Shown piece after piece: positions 15,939 through 25,459 of a DNA stretch of 64,000 nucleotides. Every line of letters starts with the position of its first letter. Positions within the stretch are counted from its first letter, which is position 1. The stretch covers positions 248,001-312,000 of the forward strand of contig CAXATO010000001.1 in assembly GCA_963972255.1 (NCBI GenBank), given 5' to 3'. The position numbers and the translations under genes are program-made. Below the pieces are notes generated by a model. It had not been told where the DNA came from. It ran no database searches and was given only the letters and a program-made list of their open reading frames with translations. The stretch comes from UBA1479 sp002706405. Lineage in GTDB: Bacteria > Pseudomonadota > Alphaproteobacteria > Rhodospirillales > Casp-alpha2.

Positions 15939-18296
15939 TTGCCTGACGAAGGCCGCGCGGACGTAATCCCGCCGACGGTGCCGAAAGGACCGAAAAAGCC
16001 CGGCTTGGCGATGCGCGCGCTGCGCGCCGTCGGCCGTGGGCTGTATCGATTCTTCCGGGGGGCTGTCCGGCTGGAACGTATTGTCGGCTACGTCCTGCTG
16101 TTCGGTTTCATTGCGCTCTATATCGCCGACCCCCAGCCCGTTCAGTTCATGCGGCTGAAGGCCTTCGATTTCTATCAGCAGATGAAGCCGCGCGACATTC
16201 CGCCGCCCGAGCGCAAACCCGTCACCATCATCGATCTCGACGAAAAAAGCCTGAACGAGGTCGGCCAATGGCCATGGCCGCGGAATATCTTGGCACAACT
16301 GGTCGAAAACCTGATGAAGATGGGCGCCGTGGTGGTGGCCTTCGATATTGTCTTCGCCGAACCTGACAGGATGAATCCGGCTGCCATTGCCGAATCGCTG
16401 AAAGGCTTGGACGAAGACACCAAGAACAAAATCCGCCAGTTCAAATCCAACGATGAAATCTTCGCCGAAACCATCAAGCGGTCGCGCGTGGTGCTGGGCC
16501 AGTCGACCGTCGAGAACGAGCTTGAGGGCGTCAAGCTGCCGCCGGTGAAGAAATCCATCGCCATCCGCAAGTACGGGGCCAACGTGCCCGATCCCCTGGA
16601 CCTGCTGCCCAGCTTCCCGGCCCTGGTGCGTAACGTGCCGATCATCGAGCAGGCGGCGGGCGGGCGCTTCGGCGGGCATGGTATCTTTTCGATCATTCCC
16701 GAACAGGACGGCATCATCCGCCGCATTCCATCGCTGTTCGTGCAGGGCAAGGATATGTTCCCGGCACTCAGCGTCGAGATGCTGCGCCTCGCCACCGGGC
16801 GGCCGACGATCCTGGTCAAGGTCGATCAGGCGGGGATCAAATCGCTGGGCATTGCCCGGGGGCTGGAAATTCCCACGGATCAGAACGGCCGGATGTGGCC
16901 CTATTTCTCGAAGTCGGACAAGGCCAAGTACGTATCGGCCGTGGACGTGCTCAACGGCACCGCCGACCCGGCCATGATCAAGGGCAAGCTGACCATTCTC
17001 GGGACCAGCGCCATCGGTCTTAAGGATATTCGGTCTATCCCGACGGAAAGCAACATTCCGGGGGTCGAGGTCCATGTGCAGATCATCGAAACCGTGCTCA
17101 ACAAGGCCTACCTGACCCGCCCCAACTTCGCCCGGGGCTTGGAACTGTCGGTCATCCTGTTCGGCGGATTGGCGATGATCGTATTGGTGCCATGGGTCGG
17201 CGCCCTGTGGACCTTCATGGTGTTTGGCGTGACAACGGCCGGCGTCGGGTTCGGAAGCTGGCACGCCTTCGCTGAATACCGGATGCTGATCGACGCGGCC
17301 TACACCCTGGTCGCCATCTTCCTTTTGTATTCCACGCTGACTTATCTCAACTACGTCCGCGAAGAAGCGTCGAAGAAACAGGTGCGCGGTGCTTTCGCCC
17401 ACTACCTGTCACCGGACATGGTCGAGCAGTTGGCCAACAATCCGGACAGCTTGAAACTGGGCGGTGAAATGCGCGAACTGACCCTGCTGTTCTGCGACGT
17501 GCGCGGGTTCACGACGATTTCGGAACAGTTCGATCCGGTCGGGCTGACGGCGCTGATCAACAAACTGCTGACGCCGCTGACCAACGCCATCCTGCAGCGC
17601 AAGGGCACCATCGACAAGTACATGGGTGACTGCATCATGGCGTTCTGGAACGCGCCCTTGGACAACCCCAACCATGCCATGGACGGCTGCCGTTCGGCGC
17701 TCGCCATGCTGGCGGAAATGGAACCCTTGAACGCGCGCCTGGAAATCGAAGCCAAGGAAGAAGGCCGCAAGCATATTCCGCTGAAGGTCGGGCTTGGCTT
17801 GAACTCCGGTCCGGCGGTTGTCGGCAACATGGGGTCGGACCAGCGCTTCGACTATTCGGTCTTGGGGGATTGCGTCAACCTGGCCGCCCGCCTGGAAGGG
17901 CAGAGCAAGACCTACGGCATGAACGTCGTCCTTGGGCCGTCCACCAACGAAGCGGTGAAGGACGAACTGGCGACGATCGATCTCGACTTCATCCAGGTCA
18001 AGGGTAAGACCGAGGGGACCTATATCTACGGTCTCCTGGGGGATACGGATGTGCTGCAAAAGCCGGAATTCCAGAAGCTCCAGGGCATGATCAAAACGAT
18101 GATGGATACCTACCGGGCCATGGATTTCGAGACCGCGAAGCGCATGGTCGCGGAGATCAGAGCCTATCCGAAATGTTGGGACCTCGAGGCCGATCTGGGA
18201 CCGTTGTGCGACATCTATGACGAGCGCATCGACGAATACATGATCAACCCGCCGCCGGCCGATTGGAACGGCGTGTTCGTCGCCACCAGCAAATAA
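15939..18296 (+). CDS. CHASE2-domain class III adenylate/guanylate cyclase
   Basis: A 785-residue membrane receptor cyclase. A first helix (about residues 47-65) leads into a periplasmic CHASE2 sensor domain (about 70-395), three helices follow (about 400-470), then the cytoplasmic cyclase domain (about 500-700). Metal-binding FCDVRGFT, KYMGDCIMAFW, and VLGDCVNLAARLEG are intact; the Lys of KYMGD fits ATP as substrate. A helical C-terminal extension ends in PPPADWNGVFVATSK. The chosen start is TTG at 15939 with AGGGGAG upstream; ATG 16011 would remove 24 residues ahead of the first helix. The gene ends directly against the convergent acetyltransferase gene, with no base between the stops. The sensed ligand is unknown. 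Confidence 0.9.
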   Translation: MPDEGRADVIPPTVPKGPKKPGLAMRALRAVGRGLYRFFRGAVRLERIVGYVLLFGFIALYIADPQPVQFMRLKAFDFYQQMKPRDIPPPERKPVTIIDLDEKSLNEVGQWPWPRNILAQLVENLMKMGAVVVAFDIVFAEPDRMNPAAIAESLKGLDEDTKNKIRQFKSNDEIFAETIKRSRVVLGQSTVENELEGVKLPPVKKSIAIRKYGANVPDPLDLLPSFPALVRNVPIIEQAAGGRFGGHGIFSIIPEQDGIIRRIPSLFVQGKDMFPALSVEMLRLATGRPTILVKVDQAGIKSLGIARGLEIPTDQNGRMWPYFSKSDKAKYVSAVDVLNGTADPAMIKGKLTILGTSAIGLKDIRSIPTESNIPGVEVHVQIIETVLNKAYLTRPNFARGLELSVILFGGLAMIVLVPWVGALWTFMVFGVTTAGVGFGSWHAFAEYRMLIDAAYTLVAIFLLYSTLTYLNYVREEASKKQVRGAFAHYLSPDMVEQLANNPDSLKLGGEMRELTLLFCDVRGFTTISEQFDPVGLTALINKLLTPLTNAILQRKGTIDKYMGDCIMAFWNAPLDNPNHAMDGCRSALAMLAEMEPLNARLEIEAKEEGRKHIPLKVGLGLNSGPAVVGNMGSDQRFDYSVLGDCVNLAARLEGQSKTYGMNVVLGPSTNEAVKDELATIDLDFIQVKGKTEGTYIYGLLGDTDVLQKPEFQKLQGMIKTMMDTYRAMDFETAKRMVAEIRAYPKCWDLEADLGPLCDIYDERIDEYMINPPPADWNGVFVATSK

Positions 18297-20981
18297 TCAG
18301 GCCAGGTCCAGCGTCGTTTCCATCACCGGCTCGTCTTCCAATCTTTTCACGCGGAATCCCAGTGCCCGCACCATGTCCAGCATGGGGTGGTTACCGGCCA
18401 TGACCTGGCCGGTCATGGTCTTGGTGCCGCGCGCCCGGCAATAGCCGATCATTTTATCCAGCAGCTTGTAACCCAGGCCCTGCCCCTTGAGGTCCGAGCG
18501 CACGATGATCGCGAATTCGCAGGTCTCGTTGTCCGGGTCCGTGACCGTGCGCACGACGCCCAGGGTCTCGCGGCCCGTGCCGTCGGCCTTGGGGGCCGAA
18601 GCGATGAAGGCCATTTCCCGGTCGTAGTCGATCTGCGTCAGGCGGGCGATTTCCGAATGGGGAAACTCGCGGACCAGGCCGAAGAAGCGGAAGCGGATAT
18701 CCTCGGGCGTCAGCCGGCTGAGGAATTCGCGGTGCTCCGGTTCGTCCTCGGGCCGGATCGGGCGCAGCAAGACCTCAAGGCCGTTGTGCAAAGTGAACGG
18801 TTCCTCCAACTCGGCCGGGTACGGCCGGATCGCCAGGTCGCGCGACCGGTCGCCCGTGGGGCGGGCGACGCGGATGCGGGCGTCCAACGCCAGCACGCCG
18901 TTTTCATCCGCCAACAGCGGGTTGATATCCAGTTCCACAATCTCGGGAATGTCGACAATCATCTGCGAAATCTGGACCAGGGTCAGGCAGAGGGCGTCCA
19001 TGTCCACGGGCGGTCGGTCGCGGTAGCCCTGCAGCAGGCGCCAGACGCGGGTCCGGGACACCAAGTCCTGCGCCAGATGCATGTTGAGCGGCGGCAGCGA
19101 TACCGCCCGGTCGGCGATGACCTCGACCGCCGTGCCGCCCTGGCCGAACAGAATGACCGGCCCGAAAATGGCATCGCAGGTGACGCCGATGATCAGTTCA
19201 TGGGCCTTCGTCCGGTCGGCCATGCGCTGCACGGTAAAGCCTTCGATGCGGGCATCCGGGAACTTTTCGCCGATAATCTTCAGCATGCGCTCGGCCGAGG
19301 CCGCGACCGCCTCGGCCGTGTCGAGGAACAGGTCGACGCCGCCGACGTCCGATTTGTGGCTGATGTCCGGTGACAGGATCTTCAAGGCCACGGGGAAGCC
19401 CATGGCCTGGGCCTTGGCGGCGGCATCCGCGGGCGTGGTGACGATATGGGTTTCCACGGTCGGGATGCCGTAGGCCGCGAGCACCGATTTGGCGGCCGGT
19501 TCGCTCATCATGGCATCGCCGCTGGCCAGATGGCTCTCGATCATCACCCGCGCGACCGCCGTCGCCGGGTTGAACTGGGCGGGCAGGGACGTCGGCGTTT
19601 CCGTCAACGTTTCCTGGTTCCGCTTGTAGGTAATCAGATGCATGAAGGCGCCGATGGCTTCGCCCGGCGTGTCATAGGTCGGCACGCCCGCATCGCGCAG
19701 CATCTTGCGGGCGGGGGCCACCGCTTCCTGGCCGACCCAGTTGGCGAGTACGGGGGCCTTGGTCTCTTTCGCGACATCGATGACCGCCTGCGCAGCGGCG
19801 GTGCTGGATGCCGTCGCCGTCGGCGCGTGCATGACCAGGACCGCATCCGCTTCCTTGGCCGCCAGCACGGTCCGCATGGCGGCGGCATAGCGTTCCGGCG
19901 GCGCGTCGCCGATGATGTCGGCGGGATTTCCGCGCGACCAGGACGCCGGCAGAACCTTGTCTAGGGCAGCCAACGTGGCGTCGGAAAATTCGGCCAGGCG
20001 GCCGCCCGTTTGCGCCAGCCGGTCGACCGCCATCACACCGATGCCGCCGCCGTTGGTCACGATGGCCAGCCGGTCGCCGGGGAACTTCGGCGCCCGGGCC
20101 AGGGTTTCGACGGCGGCGAAGATTTCTTCAATGGTATCGACGCGCAGCATGCCGGCGCGGCGAAAGGCGGCGTCATAGACCGCGTCGGCCCCGGCCAGGG
20201 CGCCGGTATGGGATTGCGCGGCCCGGGCACCGGCGTCGCTGCGCCCCGCCTTGATGACCAGGACGGGCTTGTTGCGTGAGGCCGCCCGCCCGGCCGACAT
20301 GAAGGATCGCCGTTCCCGGATCGATTCCACATACAGCAGGATCGCCCGCGTGCCCGGGTCGCTGCCCAGGTAGTCGAGAACGTCGCCGAAATCCGTATCC
20401 AGCGCGTCGCCCATGGAGATGAAATGGGAAAAACCGATGCCGCGGGCCCGCGCCCAATCCAGCACGGCGGTGCACATGGCGCCCGACTGGCTGGCGAAGG
20501 CGATGTTGCCGGGCAGGGCGGGCAGGTGGGCGAAGCTGGCGTTAAGCCCGATCCCCGGCACCAGCAGGCCGAGACAGTTGGGCCCCAACAGGCGCATGCC
20601 GTAGGTTCGCGCCGTTGCCAGGACCTCGGCCTGTGCCGTGCCGCTGCCGTCGGACGCCGGGGTGGCCCCGAGCCCGGCCGTCAGCACGATGGCGGCGCGG
20701 GTGCCGTGCTTGCCAAGCTCATCGATGATCTTCGGCACGGTGGCCGGCGGCGTACAGACAACCGCCAGGTCCGGGATCACCGGCAGGCTGGCGACGTCCG
20801 GATAGGTCAGGACGCCGGCCACGGCCCGGCGATTCGGATTGACCGGCATGATGGGGCCGTCGAAACCGCCTTCGAGCAGATTGTGCATGACCAGATTGCC
20901 GACAGCCCCCTTGCGCTCGGACGCACCGATCACGGCGACGGAGGTGGGACGAAACAGCTTCCTGAGATTTCTGACCGTCAT
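18297..20981 (-). CDS. Acyl-CoA synthetase (NDP-forming)/GNAT fusion, Pat-like acetyltransferase
   Basis: An 894-residue fusion. Residues about 8-130 form the CoA-binding domain (VAVIGASERKGAVGN), about 145-460 the succinyl-CoA-ligase-like domains with the SHTGALAG active loop, about 480-700 an ATP-grasp domain (KILSPDISHKSDVGGV, then GVTCDAIFGPVILFGQGG), and about 720-890 a GNAT acetyltransferase with the acetyl-CoA loop LKGQGLGYKLL. Proteins with this layout (Pat/PatZ) acetylate lysines, for example of acetyl-CoA synthetase, and their ligase part is often inactive as an enzyme. No cyclic-nucleotide domain is visible, but the gene lies between two cyclase genes. About 100 bp separate it from the upstream cyclase, so co-transcription is possible. 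Confidence 0.9.
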   Translation of the reverse strand: MTVRNLRKLFRPTSVAVIGASERKGAVGNLVMHNLLEGGFDGPIMPVNPNRRAVAGVLTYPDVASLPVIPDLAVVCTPPATVPKIIDELGKHGTRAAIVLTAGLGATPASDGSGTAQAEVLATARTYGMRLLGPNCLGLLVPGIGLNASFAHLPALPGNIAFASQSGAMCTAVLDWARARGIGFSHFISMGDALDTDFGDVLDYLGSDPGTRAILLYVESIRERRSFMSAGRAASRNKPVLVIKAGRSDAGARAAQSHTGALAGADAVYDAAFRRAGMLRVDTIEEIFAAVETLARAPKFPGDRLAIVTNGGGIGVMAVDRLAQTGGRLAEFSDATLAALDKVLPASWSRGNPADIIGDAPPERYAAAMRTVLAAKEADAVLVMHAPTATASSTAAAQAVIDVAKETKAPVLANWVGQEAVAPARKMLRDAGVPTYDTPGEAIGAFMHLITYKRNQETLTETPTSLPAQFNPATAVARVMIESHLASGDAMMSEPAAKSVLAAYGIPTVETHIVTTPADAAAKAQAMGFPVALKILSPDISHKSDVGGVDLFLDTAEAVAASAERMLKIIGEKFPDARIEGFTVQRMADRTKAHELIIGVTCDAIFGPVILFGQGGTAVEVIADRAVSLPPLNMHLAQDLVSRTRVWRLLQGYRDRPPVDMDALCLTLVQISQMIVDIPEIVELDINPLLADENGVLALDARIRVARPTGDRSRDLAIRPYPAELEEPFTLHNGLEVLLRPIRPEDEPEHREFLSRLTPEDIRFRFFGLVREFPHSEIARLTQIDYDREMAFIASAPKADGTGRETLGVVRTVTDPDNETCEFAIIVRSDLKGQGLGYKLLDKMIGYCRARGTKTMTGQVMAGNHPMLDMVRALGFRVKRLEDEPVMETTLDLA

Positions 20982-21084
20982 GTTTCCACGCGTGTTGATC
21001 CGCCGCCGATGGTAGCTTTGGAAGATTGCAGGGCGATCACAAATCGAAAATGTCGGGATCGAGCCGGCGGCAATCCGGGCCCCT

Positions 21085-23427
21085 TTATTTCGAGGTCATG
21101 ACCCAGACGCCGTTCCAATCGGGGGGCGGCTCCGCTTTCAGCAGCTCACATCGCTCGATATACGTCTCGGCCAGCTTGTCGTTGGGATTGAGGGCGATGG
21201 CTTCCTTGAAGGCCTTGGTCGCCTTGTCCCATTCGCCCTTGTCGTAATGGGCGCGTCCGGATTTGAAGTGGTTTACCGCTTCCATCAGGTTGGGGAAGGT
21301 CTCGTCCGTGTGGAAGTCCAAAACCTCATAGACGCCGACCGGCTCGGTCTTGCCTTTGACGATCACCTTGTCGATGTCGCGGATGCGGTAGGTGCCCTTG
21401 AGCTTGCGAAAGGTGAATTCCGAAATCAGCAGCCGCGCCGAATACTGCTTGCAGGCACTTTCCAGACGTGCGGCCAGGTTCACGCCGTCACCGATCATGG
21501 TGAAGTCCATACGCTTGGGCGATCCGATGTTGCCCGACACGATGTTGCCCGTGTTCAGGCCGATGCCCATGTCGATGGGCATGTCGCCCTTCTTCACGCG
21601 GGTCACGTTCCATTCGTCCAATTCGCGGAGCATGGAAATGGCGGCGCGGAGTGCCCGGTCCTCGCAATCCTCAAGCGGCAGCGGCACGCCGAAGCCGGCC
21701 ATGATGGCGTCGCCGATGAACTTATCGAGCATGCCGTTCTCGCGCGAGATGCACTCCACCATGATGGTGAAGTATTCGTTCAGCATCTGCACCGTGCCTT
21801 GCGGGCCGAGGCTTTCGGTCAGGGTGGTGAAGCTGCGCACGTCCGAGAACAGGATTGTGGCTTCCAGGCTCTTGCCGCCCAGGATGTCCTCGCCGCCCTT
21901 CATCAATTGATCGGCCAGACCCGGGTCCATGTAACGCGACATGGTCGACTTCATGCGTTTTTCCGAGGAGATGTCCTCGATCATCAGCATGGAGCCGAGT
22001 TTCTTGCCCTCTTCGGTGGTGAGCGGCAGGAAGTGCACGTTGACGGACTTGGTTTCCTCGCCCTGTTTCAGCTCCTGGTCCATGGTGATGTCCGGCTCCT
22101 GGTTTTCCTCCAGAAGGTCCAGGCGCTCATTGATCCAGGGGTTCTCGATGGCGAAGAATTCCTGCGCTTCCTTGCCGATGATGTCGTCTTCGTCCTCGCA
22201 CTGCAGGATGCGCAGGCCGGCGGCGTTGCAGGTCACGACCTTGCCGTCCTCGTCGATGGTGACCACGCCGTTGGACATACTTTCCAGCATGCTTTCGTTG
22301 TAGTTCTTCATGTTCTGGACGTCTTCGAACAGCTTGGCGTTTTCCAGGGCGATGGAGACCTGCGCGGTGAACGCCTTGAGCCGGGTTTCGTCCTCTTCCG
22401 TGAACGGCCCGCCGCGCTTGTTCAGGACCTGGGTCACGCCGATCATCTTGCCGGCCTTGTTGACCACCGGCACGCAGAGGATCGAGCGCGTGAAATAGCC
22501 GGTCTTCTTGTCGAAGGCCGGGTTGAATCTCAGGTCCGCATAGGCGTAGGGAATATTGATCGTTTCGCCGGAAACGAACACAGCCCCGGCGATGCCCAGG
22601 TGGTTGGGCAGGCGGATTTCGCCTAAGGAATCGCCCATGGCGACGCGGGAAAACAGTTCGTTGGTTTTCTCGTCGTTGAGGAACAGGGTCGAGCGGTCGG
22701 CGTTGAGCATGCGCGTCGCTTCCGACATCACGCGCGACAGCAGCGAGCCCAATTCCAGGTTCGACGTCACGTCCGAGACCATGTCCAGGAACTTCATTTC
22801 CTGTTCCCGGCTTTTCTTCATGCTCTCGACGAACTGCGTGCTCTGCAACGCGACGGCGGCCTGGGTGGTGATGGCCTCGAGCAGGGCCAGGTCGTCGTCG
22901 TTGAAAGCTTCGCCGTTCTTCTTGTTCAGGCATTGCACGACGCCGATGATCTCGTCCTTCACGGTCTTCACCGGCGCGGCGCAGATGGTGTTGGTCTTGA
23001 ACCCGGTCTGTTCATCGACGGAGCGGTTGAAGCGCTTGTCGGAATAGGCGTCGTCGATGGTTTCACCCATGCCGGAGGTGAACACGGCGCCGGCGATCCC
23101 CGTGTTGTTGAGGATGCGGATTTCGCGCTGGAAATTTCCCTGGGCGACACGGGAATAGAGCTCGCCCGTGGCCGGGTCGTTGAGGAACAGGGTGCCGCGT
23201 TCGGCGTTCAGCTCAAAGACGATGACCTCGACCAGGGTTTCCAGAACCTCATCCAGGGATTCGATCCCGGCCACCCGGCGCGACACGTTCAACAGCATTT
23301 CCGCCTGTTTCAGGCGGCGGTCGGCTTCATGGAGCTTGCGGGTGATTTCCTCGTTCGTCACCGCCGGGCCGGCGGCGGGACGGGTTTTCGATGCGGGAGT
23401 GCCGGGTGATGAAAGGTTGCTGCTCAT
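21085..23427 (-). CDS. GAF-GAF-PAS class III adenylate/guanylate cyclase
   Basis: A 780-residue soluble cyclase. A short helical start is followed by two GAF domains (about residues 45-195 and 215-365), a PAS domain (about 370-480), the cyclase domain (about 520-715) and one TPR-like helix pair (about 720-765). Metal-binding FSDVRSFT, DKFIGDAIMAGFG and MIGDGVNLAARLES are present. Each GAF contains AERGTLFLND or ADRSTLFLND, as in tandem-GAF cyclases where cyclic nucleotides or other small ligands switch activity. The protein ends PPPDWNGVWVMTSK, almost the same tail as the CHASE2 cyclase. Its start overlaps the stop of the upstream coiled-coil gene, so the two are co-translated. Confidence 0.9.
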   Translation of the reverse strand: MSSNLSSPGTPASKTRPAAGPAVTNEEITRKLHEADRRLKQAEMLLNVSRRVAGIESLDEVLETLVEVIVFELNAERGTLFLNDPATGELYSRVAQGNFQREIRILNNTGIAGAVFTSGMGETIDDAYSDKRFNRSVDEQTGFKTNTICAAPVKTVKDEIIGVVQCLNKKNGEAFNDDDLALLEAITTQAAVALQSTQFVESMKKSREQEMKFLDMVSDVTSNLELGSLLSRVMSEATRMLNADRSTLFLNDEKTNELFSRVAMGDSLGEIRLPNHLGIAGAVFVSGETINIPYAYADLRFNPAFDKKTGYFTRSILCVPVVNKAGKMIGVTQVLNKRGGPFTEEDETRLKAFTAQVSIALENAKLFEDVQNMKNYNESMLESMSNGVVTIDEDGKVVTCNAAGLRILQCEDEDDIIGKEAQEFFAIENPWINERLDLLEENQEPDITMDQELKQGEETKSVNVHFLPLTTEEGKKLGSMLMIEDISSEKRMKSTMSRYMDPGLADQLMKGGEDILGGKSLEATILFSDVRSFTTLTESLGPQGTVQMLNEYFTIMVECISRENGMLDKFIGDAIMAGFGVPLPLEDCEDRALRAAISMLRELDEWNVTRVKKGDMPIDMGIGLNTGNIVSGNIGSPKRMDFTMIGDGVNLAARLESACKQYSARLLISEFTFRKLKGTYRIRDIDKVIVKGKTEPVGVYEVLDFHTDETFPNLMEAVNHFKSGRAHYDKGEWDKATKAFKEAIALNPNDKLAETYIERCELLKAEPPPDWNGVWVMTSK

Positions 23428-23999
23428 TGCCGCGCTTCGGAACCCCGCTGAGACTTGACCTCAAGCGTGCGGCGCAGGGTGACGATGGCCTGTTGCAATT
23501 CACCGACTTCGTCGCGCCTTGTCCGGTTCAGTTCCTGCACGGTCTCCTGATGGCGGAAGTTCAAGTCTTCCATCTCCTCCCGCAGGTGGGCGATGGTCGC
23601 CTTCAATTGCTGAATCTCGTCGCGCCCGGCGGAGACGGCCTCGTTCAACTCTTTTTCCTTTTCAAGCTTGAGCGTTTCCATCTCGTCGCGGAGTGCCTGA
23701 ATGGTGTTCTTGAGCTGGGTGATCTCGTCATTGCCCGCGGCGCGCTCTTCCTGAACTTCCTTCTGGCGGGCGAAGTTCAGCTGTTCCATTTCCTCGCGCA
23801 GCGCGGCGGCGGTGTCCTTGAGCTGCTTGATCTCGTCGATGCCCTCGGCGCGCGCTTCCTGCTCGACGCGCTGCATGTCGAAGACCTTGTTTTCAAGTTC
23901 TTCACGCAGCGCGGCGATCGTTTCTTTCAGCTGCCGAATCTCAAGCTGTGCGTCCCGCAAGTCATTCGACTCTGTGGCGGGTGAGACCGGATCACTCAT
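23424..23999 (-). CDS. 36-residue-repeat coiled-coil protein coupled to the cyclase
   Basis: A 191-residue, almost wholly helical acidic protein of no known family. After a 19-residue head come four tandem 36-residue repeats (residues 20-55, 56-91, 92-127, 128-163) and a partial fifth. Each unit starts with E-[IV]-x-QLK-x-T-[IA]-x-x-LR-[ED]-E-[ML]-E. The start at 23999 was chosen over one 21 codons upstream because the repeats begin soon after and AAAGG lies about 11 bases upstream. Its stop overlaps the start of the GAF cyclase, which implies equal production and probably a complex. The likely role is an oligomerising or spacing rod for the cyclase; this is inference. Confidence 0.75.
   Translation of the reverse strand: MSDPVSPATESNDLRDAQLEIRQLKETIAALREELENKVFDMQRVEQEARAEGIDEIKQLKDTAAALREEMEQLNFARQKEVQEERAAGNDEITQLKNTIQALRDEMETLKLEKEKELNEAVSAGRDEIQQLKATIAHLREEMEDLNFRHQETVQELNRTRRDEVGELQQAIVTLRRTLEVKSQRGSEARQ
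23511..23942 (-). repeat. Four tandem 108-bp coding repeats
   Basis: The four 36-codon units of the coiled-coil protein correspond to diverged 108-bp direct repeats, best kept at the segment encoding QLK-x-T and LR-E-E-M-E. Divergence between units indicates old duplications rather than a recent copy-number change. Confidence 0.7.
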
Positions 24000-24165
24000 C
24001 CTCGAACACCTTTCCGCCTGTGGCGGTACTTTTTGAGCATCTTCCGACCGCCATCTTAGCATGCGGATGGAACATCGTCGTGACTGCTCGTAACATAGTC
24101 GCGCCCTTCAGGGGCGGGCGTCAAGATTGCTTGTCGTTCAATTGCTTATACCGAGAAGCCGCCGG

Positions 24166-25446
24166 ATGATGACAGTCGTGTGCCGGGACTGCGCGACCCT
24201 GTGGGAGGCCCCGCCGGGAGGGCCGGTCGGGCGCTGTCCGCAATGCGGCGGCCGGCGACATTTCAGCCATCCGGAATTGGCGTCCCTGACTCTCGCCCAT
24301 ATCGATTGCGATGCCTTCTACGCCAGCGTGGAAAAACGCGACAATCCGGACATTGCCGGCCGCCCGGTCATTGTCGGCGGCGGGCGGCGGGGCGTGGTCG
24401 CGGCCTGCTGCTACATCGCGCGAATTTCCGGGGTGCGCTCGGCCATGCCCATGTTTCAGGCGCTCAAGCGCTGCCCCAAGGCCGTGGTTATCCGCCCGGA
24501 CATGGAAAAATATCAGCGGGTCGGCCATCAGATCCGCGCCATGATGCAGGACCTGACCCCGCTGGTGGAGCCGATCAGCATCGACGAGGCCTTTCTCGAT
24601 CTTGCCGGGACCGAAGCCCTGCACAAAGGGGCGCCGGCCGCGACCCTGGTGCGTCTGGTCAAGCGGATCGAGGATGAGGTCGGGGTCACGGCCTCCATCG
24701 GGCTCAGCTACAACAAGTTCCTGGCCAAGGTGGCGTCTGATCTGGACAAGCCGCGCGGATTCGCCGCTATCGGCCGCGCCGATGCGGCGGACTTCCTGAA
24801 GGATCGCCCGGTCGGCCTGATCTGGGGGGTCGGCGCCAGTCTGCGCGGGCGGCTGGAAAAGGACGGCGTGACGCGCATCGGTGATCTGCTGCGCTATGAC
24901 GAACGGGATCTGGTCGCGCGCTACGGGTCGATGGGGGCGCGGCTCTACCACTTCGCGCGGGGCCAGGACGACCGCCTGGTGACACCCGAGGGTGCTGCCA
25001 AAAGCGTGTCGGCCGAAACCACCTTCGACGATGACATCGGTGATTTGGCGGCCCTGAAAGCGGTGCTCTGGCGCTTGTCGGAAAAAGTCTCGACCCGGCT
25101 CAAGCGCAAAGGCCTGACGGGCGGCACGGTGGTGCTCAAGCTGAAGACCCATAAGTTCAGGCAGCTGACCCGGTCCCGGCGGCTGGAACGCCCGACTCAT
25201 CTGGCCGAGGCCATCTACCGCGCGGCCCTGCCGCTGCTGGAGAAAGAGGCCGACGGAACGATGTTCCGCCTGATCGGGGCGGGGGTGCAGAATATCGAAA
25301 CCTTGGGCGGCGGGGCGCCGGAAACGGGTGATCTGCTGGCCGCCTCCGGCGACCACCCGCGCAAGGTGGAGGAAGCCATGGACCGCGTGCGCGGCAAGTT
25401 CGGCGACGGGGCGATCAAGAAAGGCCGCTCCTTGGGGCCGGATTGA
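24166..25446 (+). CDS. dinB: DNA polymerase IV with N-terminal zinc ribbon
   Basis: A 426-residue Y-family polymerase. The core begins with AHIDCDAFYASVEKRDNP (about residues 45-62), and the catalytic SIDEAFLD block is near 130-137. The little-finger domain lies at about 280-390. Before the core is a zinc-ribbon-like segment with two CxxC pairs (residues 6-9 and 26-29), known in alphaproteobacterial DinB proteins. It makes DNA across lesions, at the price of errors. The start is ATG 24166 or 24169. No clear LexA box was seen in the divergent spacer. The next gene is convergent. Confidence 0.93.
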   Translation: MMTVVCRDCATLWEAPPGGPVGRCPQCGGRRHFSHPELASLTLAHIDCDAFYASVEKRDNPDIAGRPVIVGGGRRGVVAACCYIARISGVRSAMPMFQALKRCPKAVVIRPDMEKYQRVGHQIRAMMQDLTPLVEPISIDEAFLDLAGTEALHKGAPAATLVRLVKRIEDEVGVTASIGLSYNKFLAKVASDLDKPRGFAAIGRADAADFLKDRPVGLIWGVGASLRGRLEKDGVTRIGDLLRYDERDLVARYGSMGARLYHFARGQDDRLVTPEGAAKSVSAETTFDDDIGDLAALKAVLWRLSEKVSTRLKRKGLTGGTVVLKLKTHKFRQLTRSRRLERPTHLAEAIYRAALPLLEKEADGTMFRLIGAGVQNIETLGGGAPETGDLLAASGDHPRKVEEAMDRVRGKFGDGAIKKGRSLGPD

Positions 25447-25459
25447 CGCGGCGCAGGCG

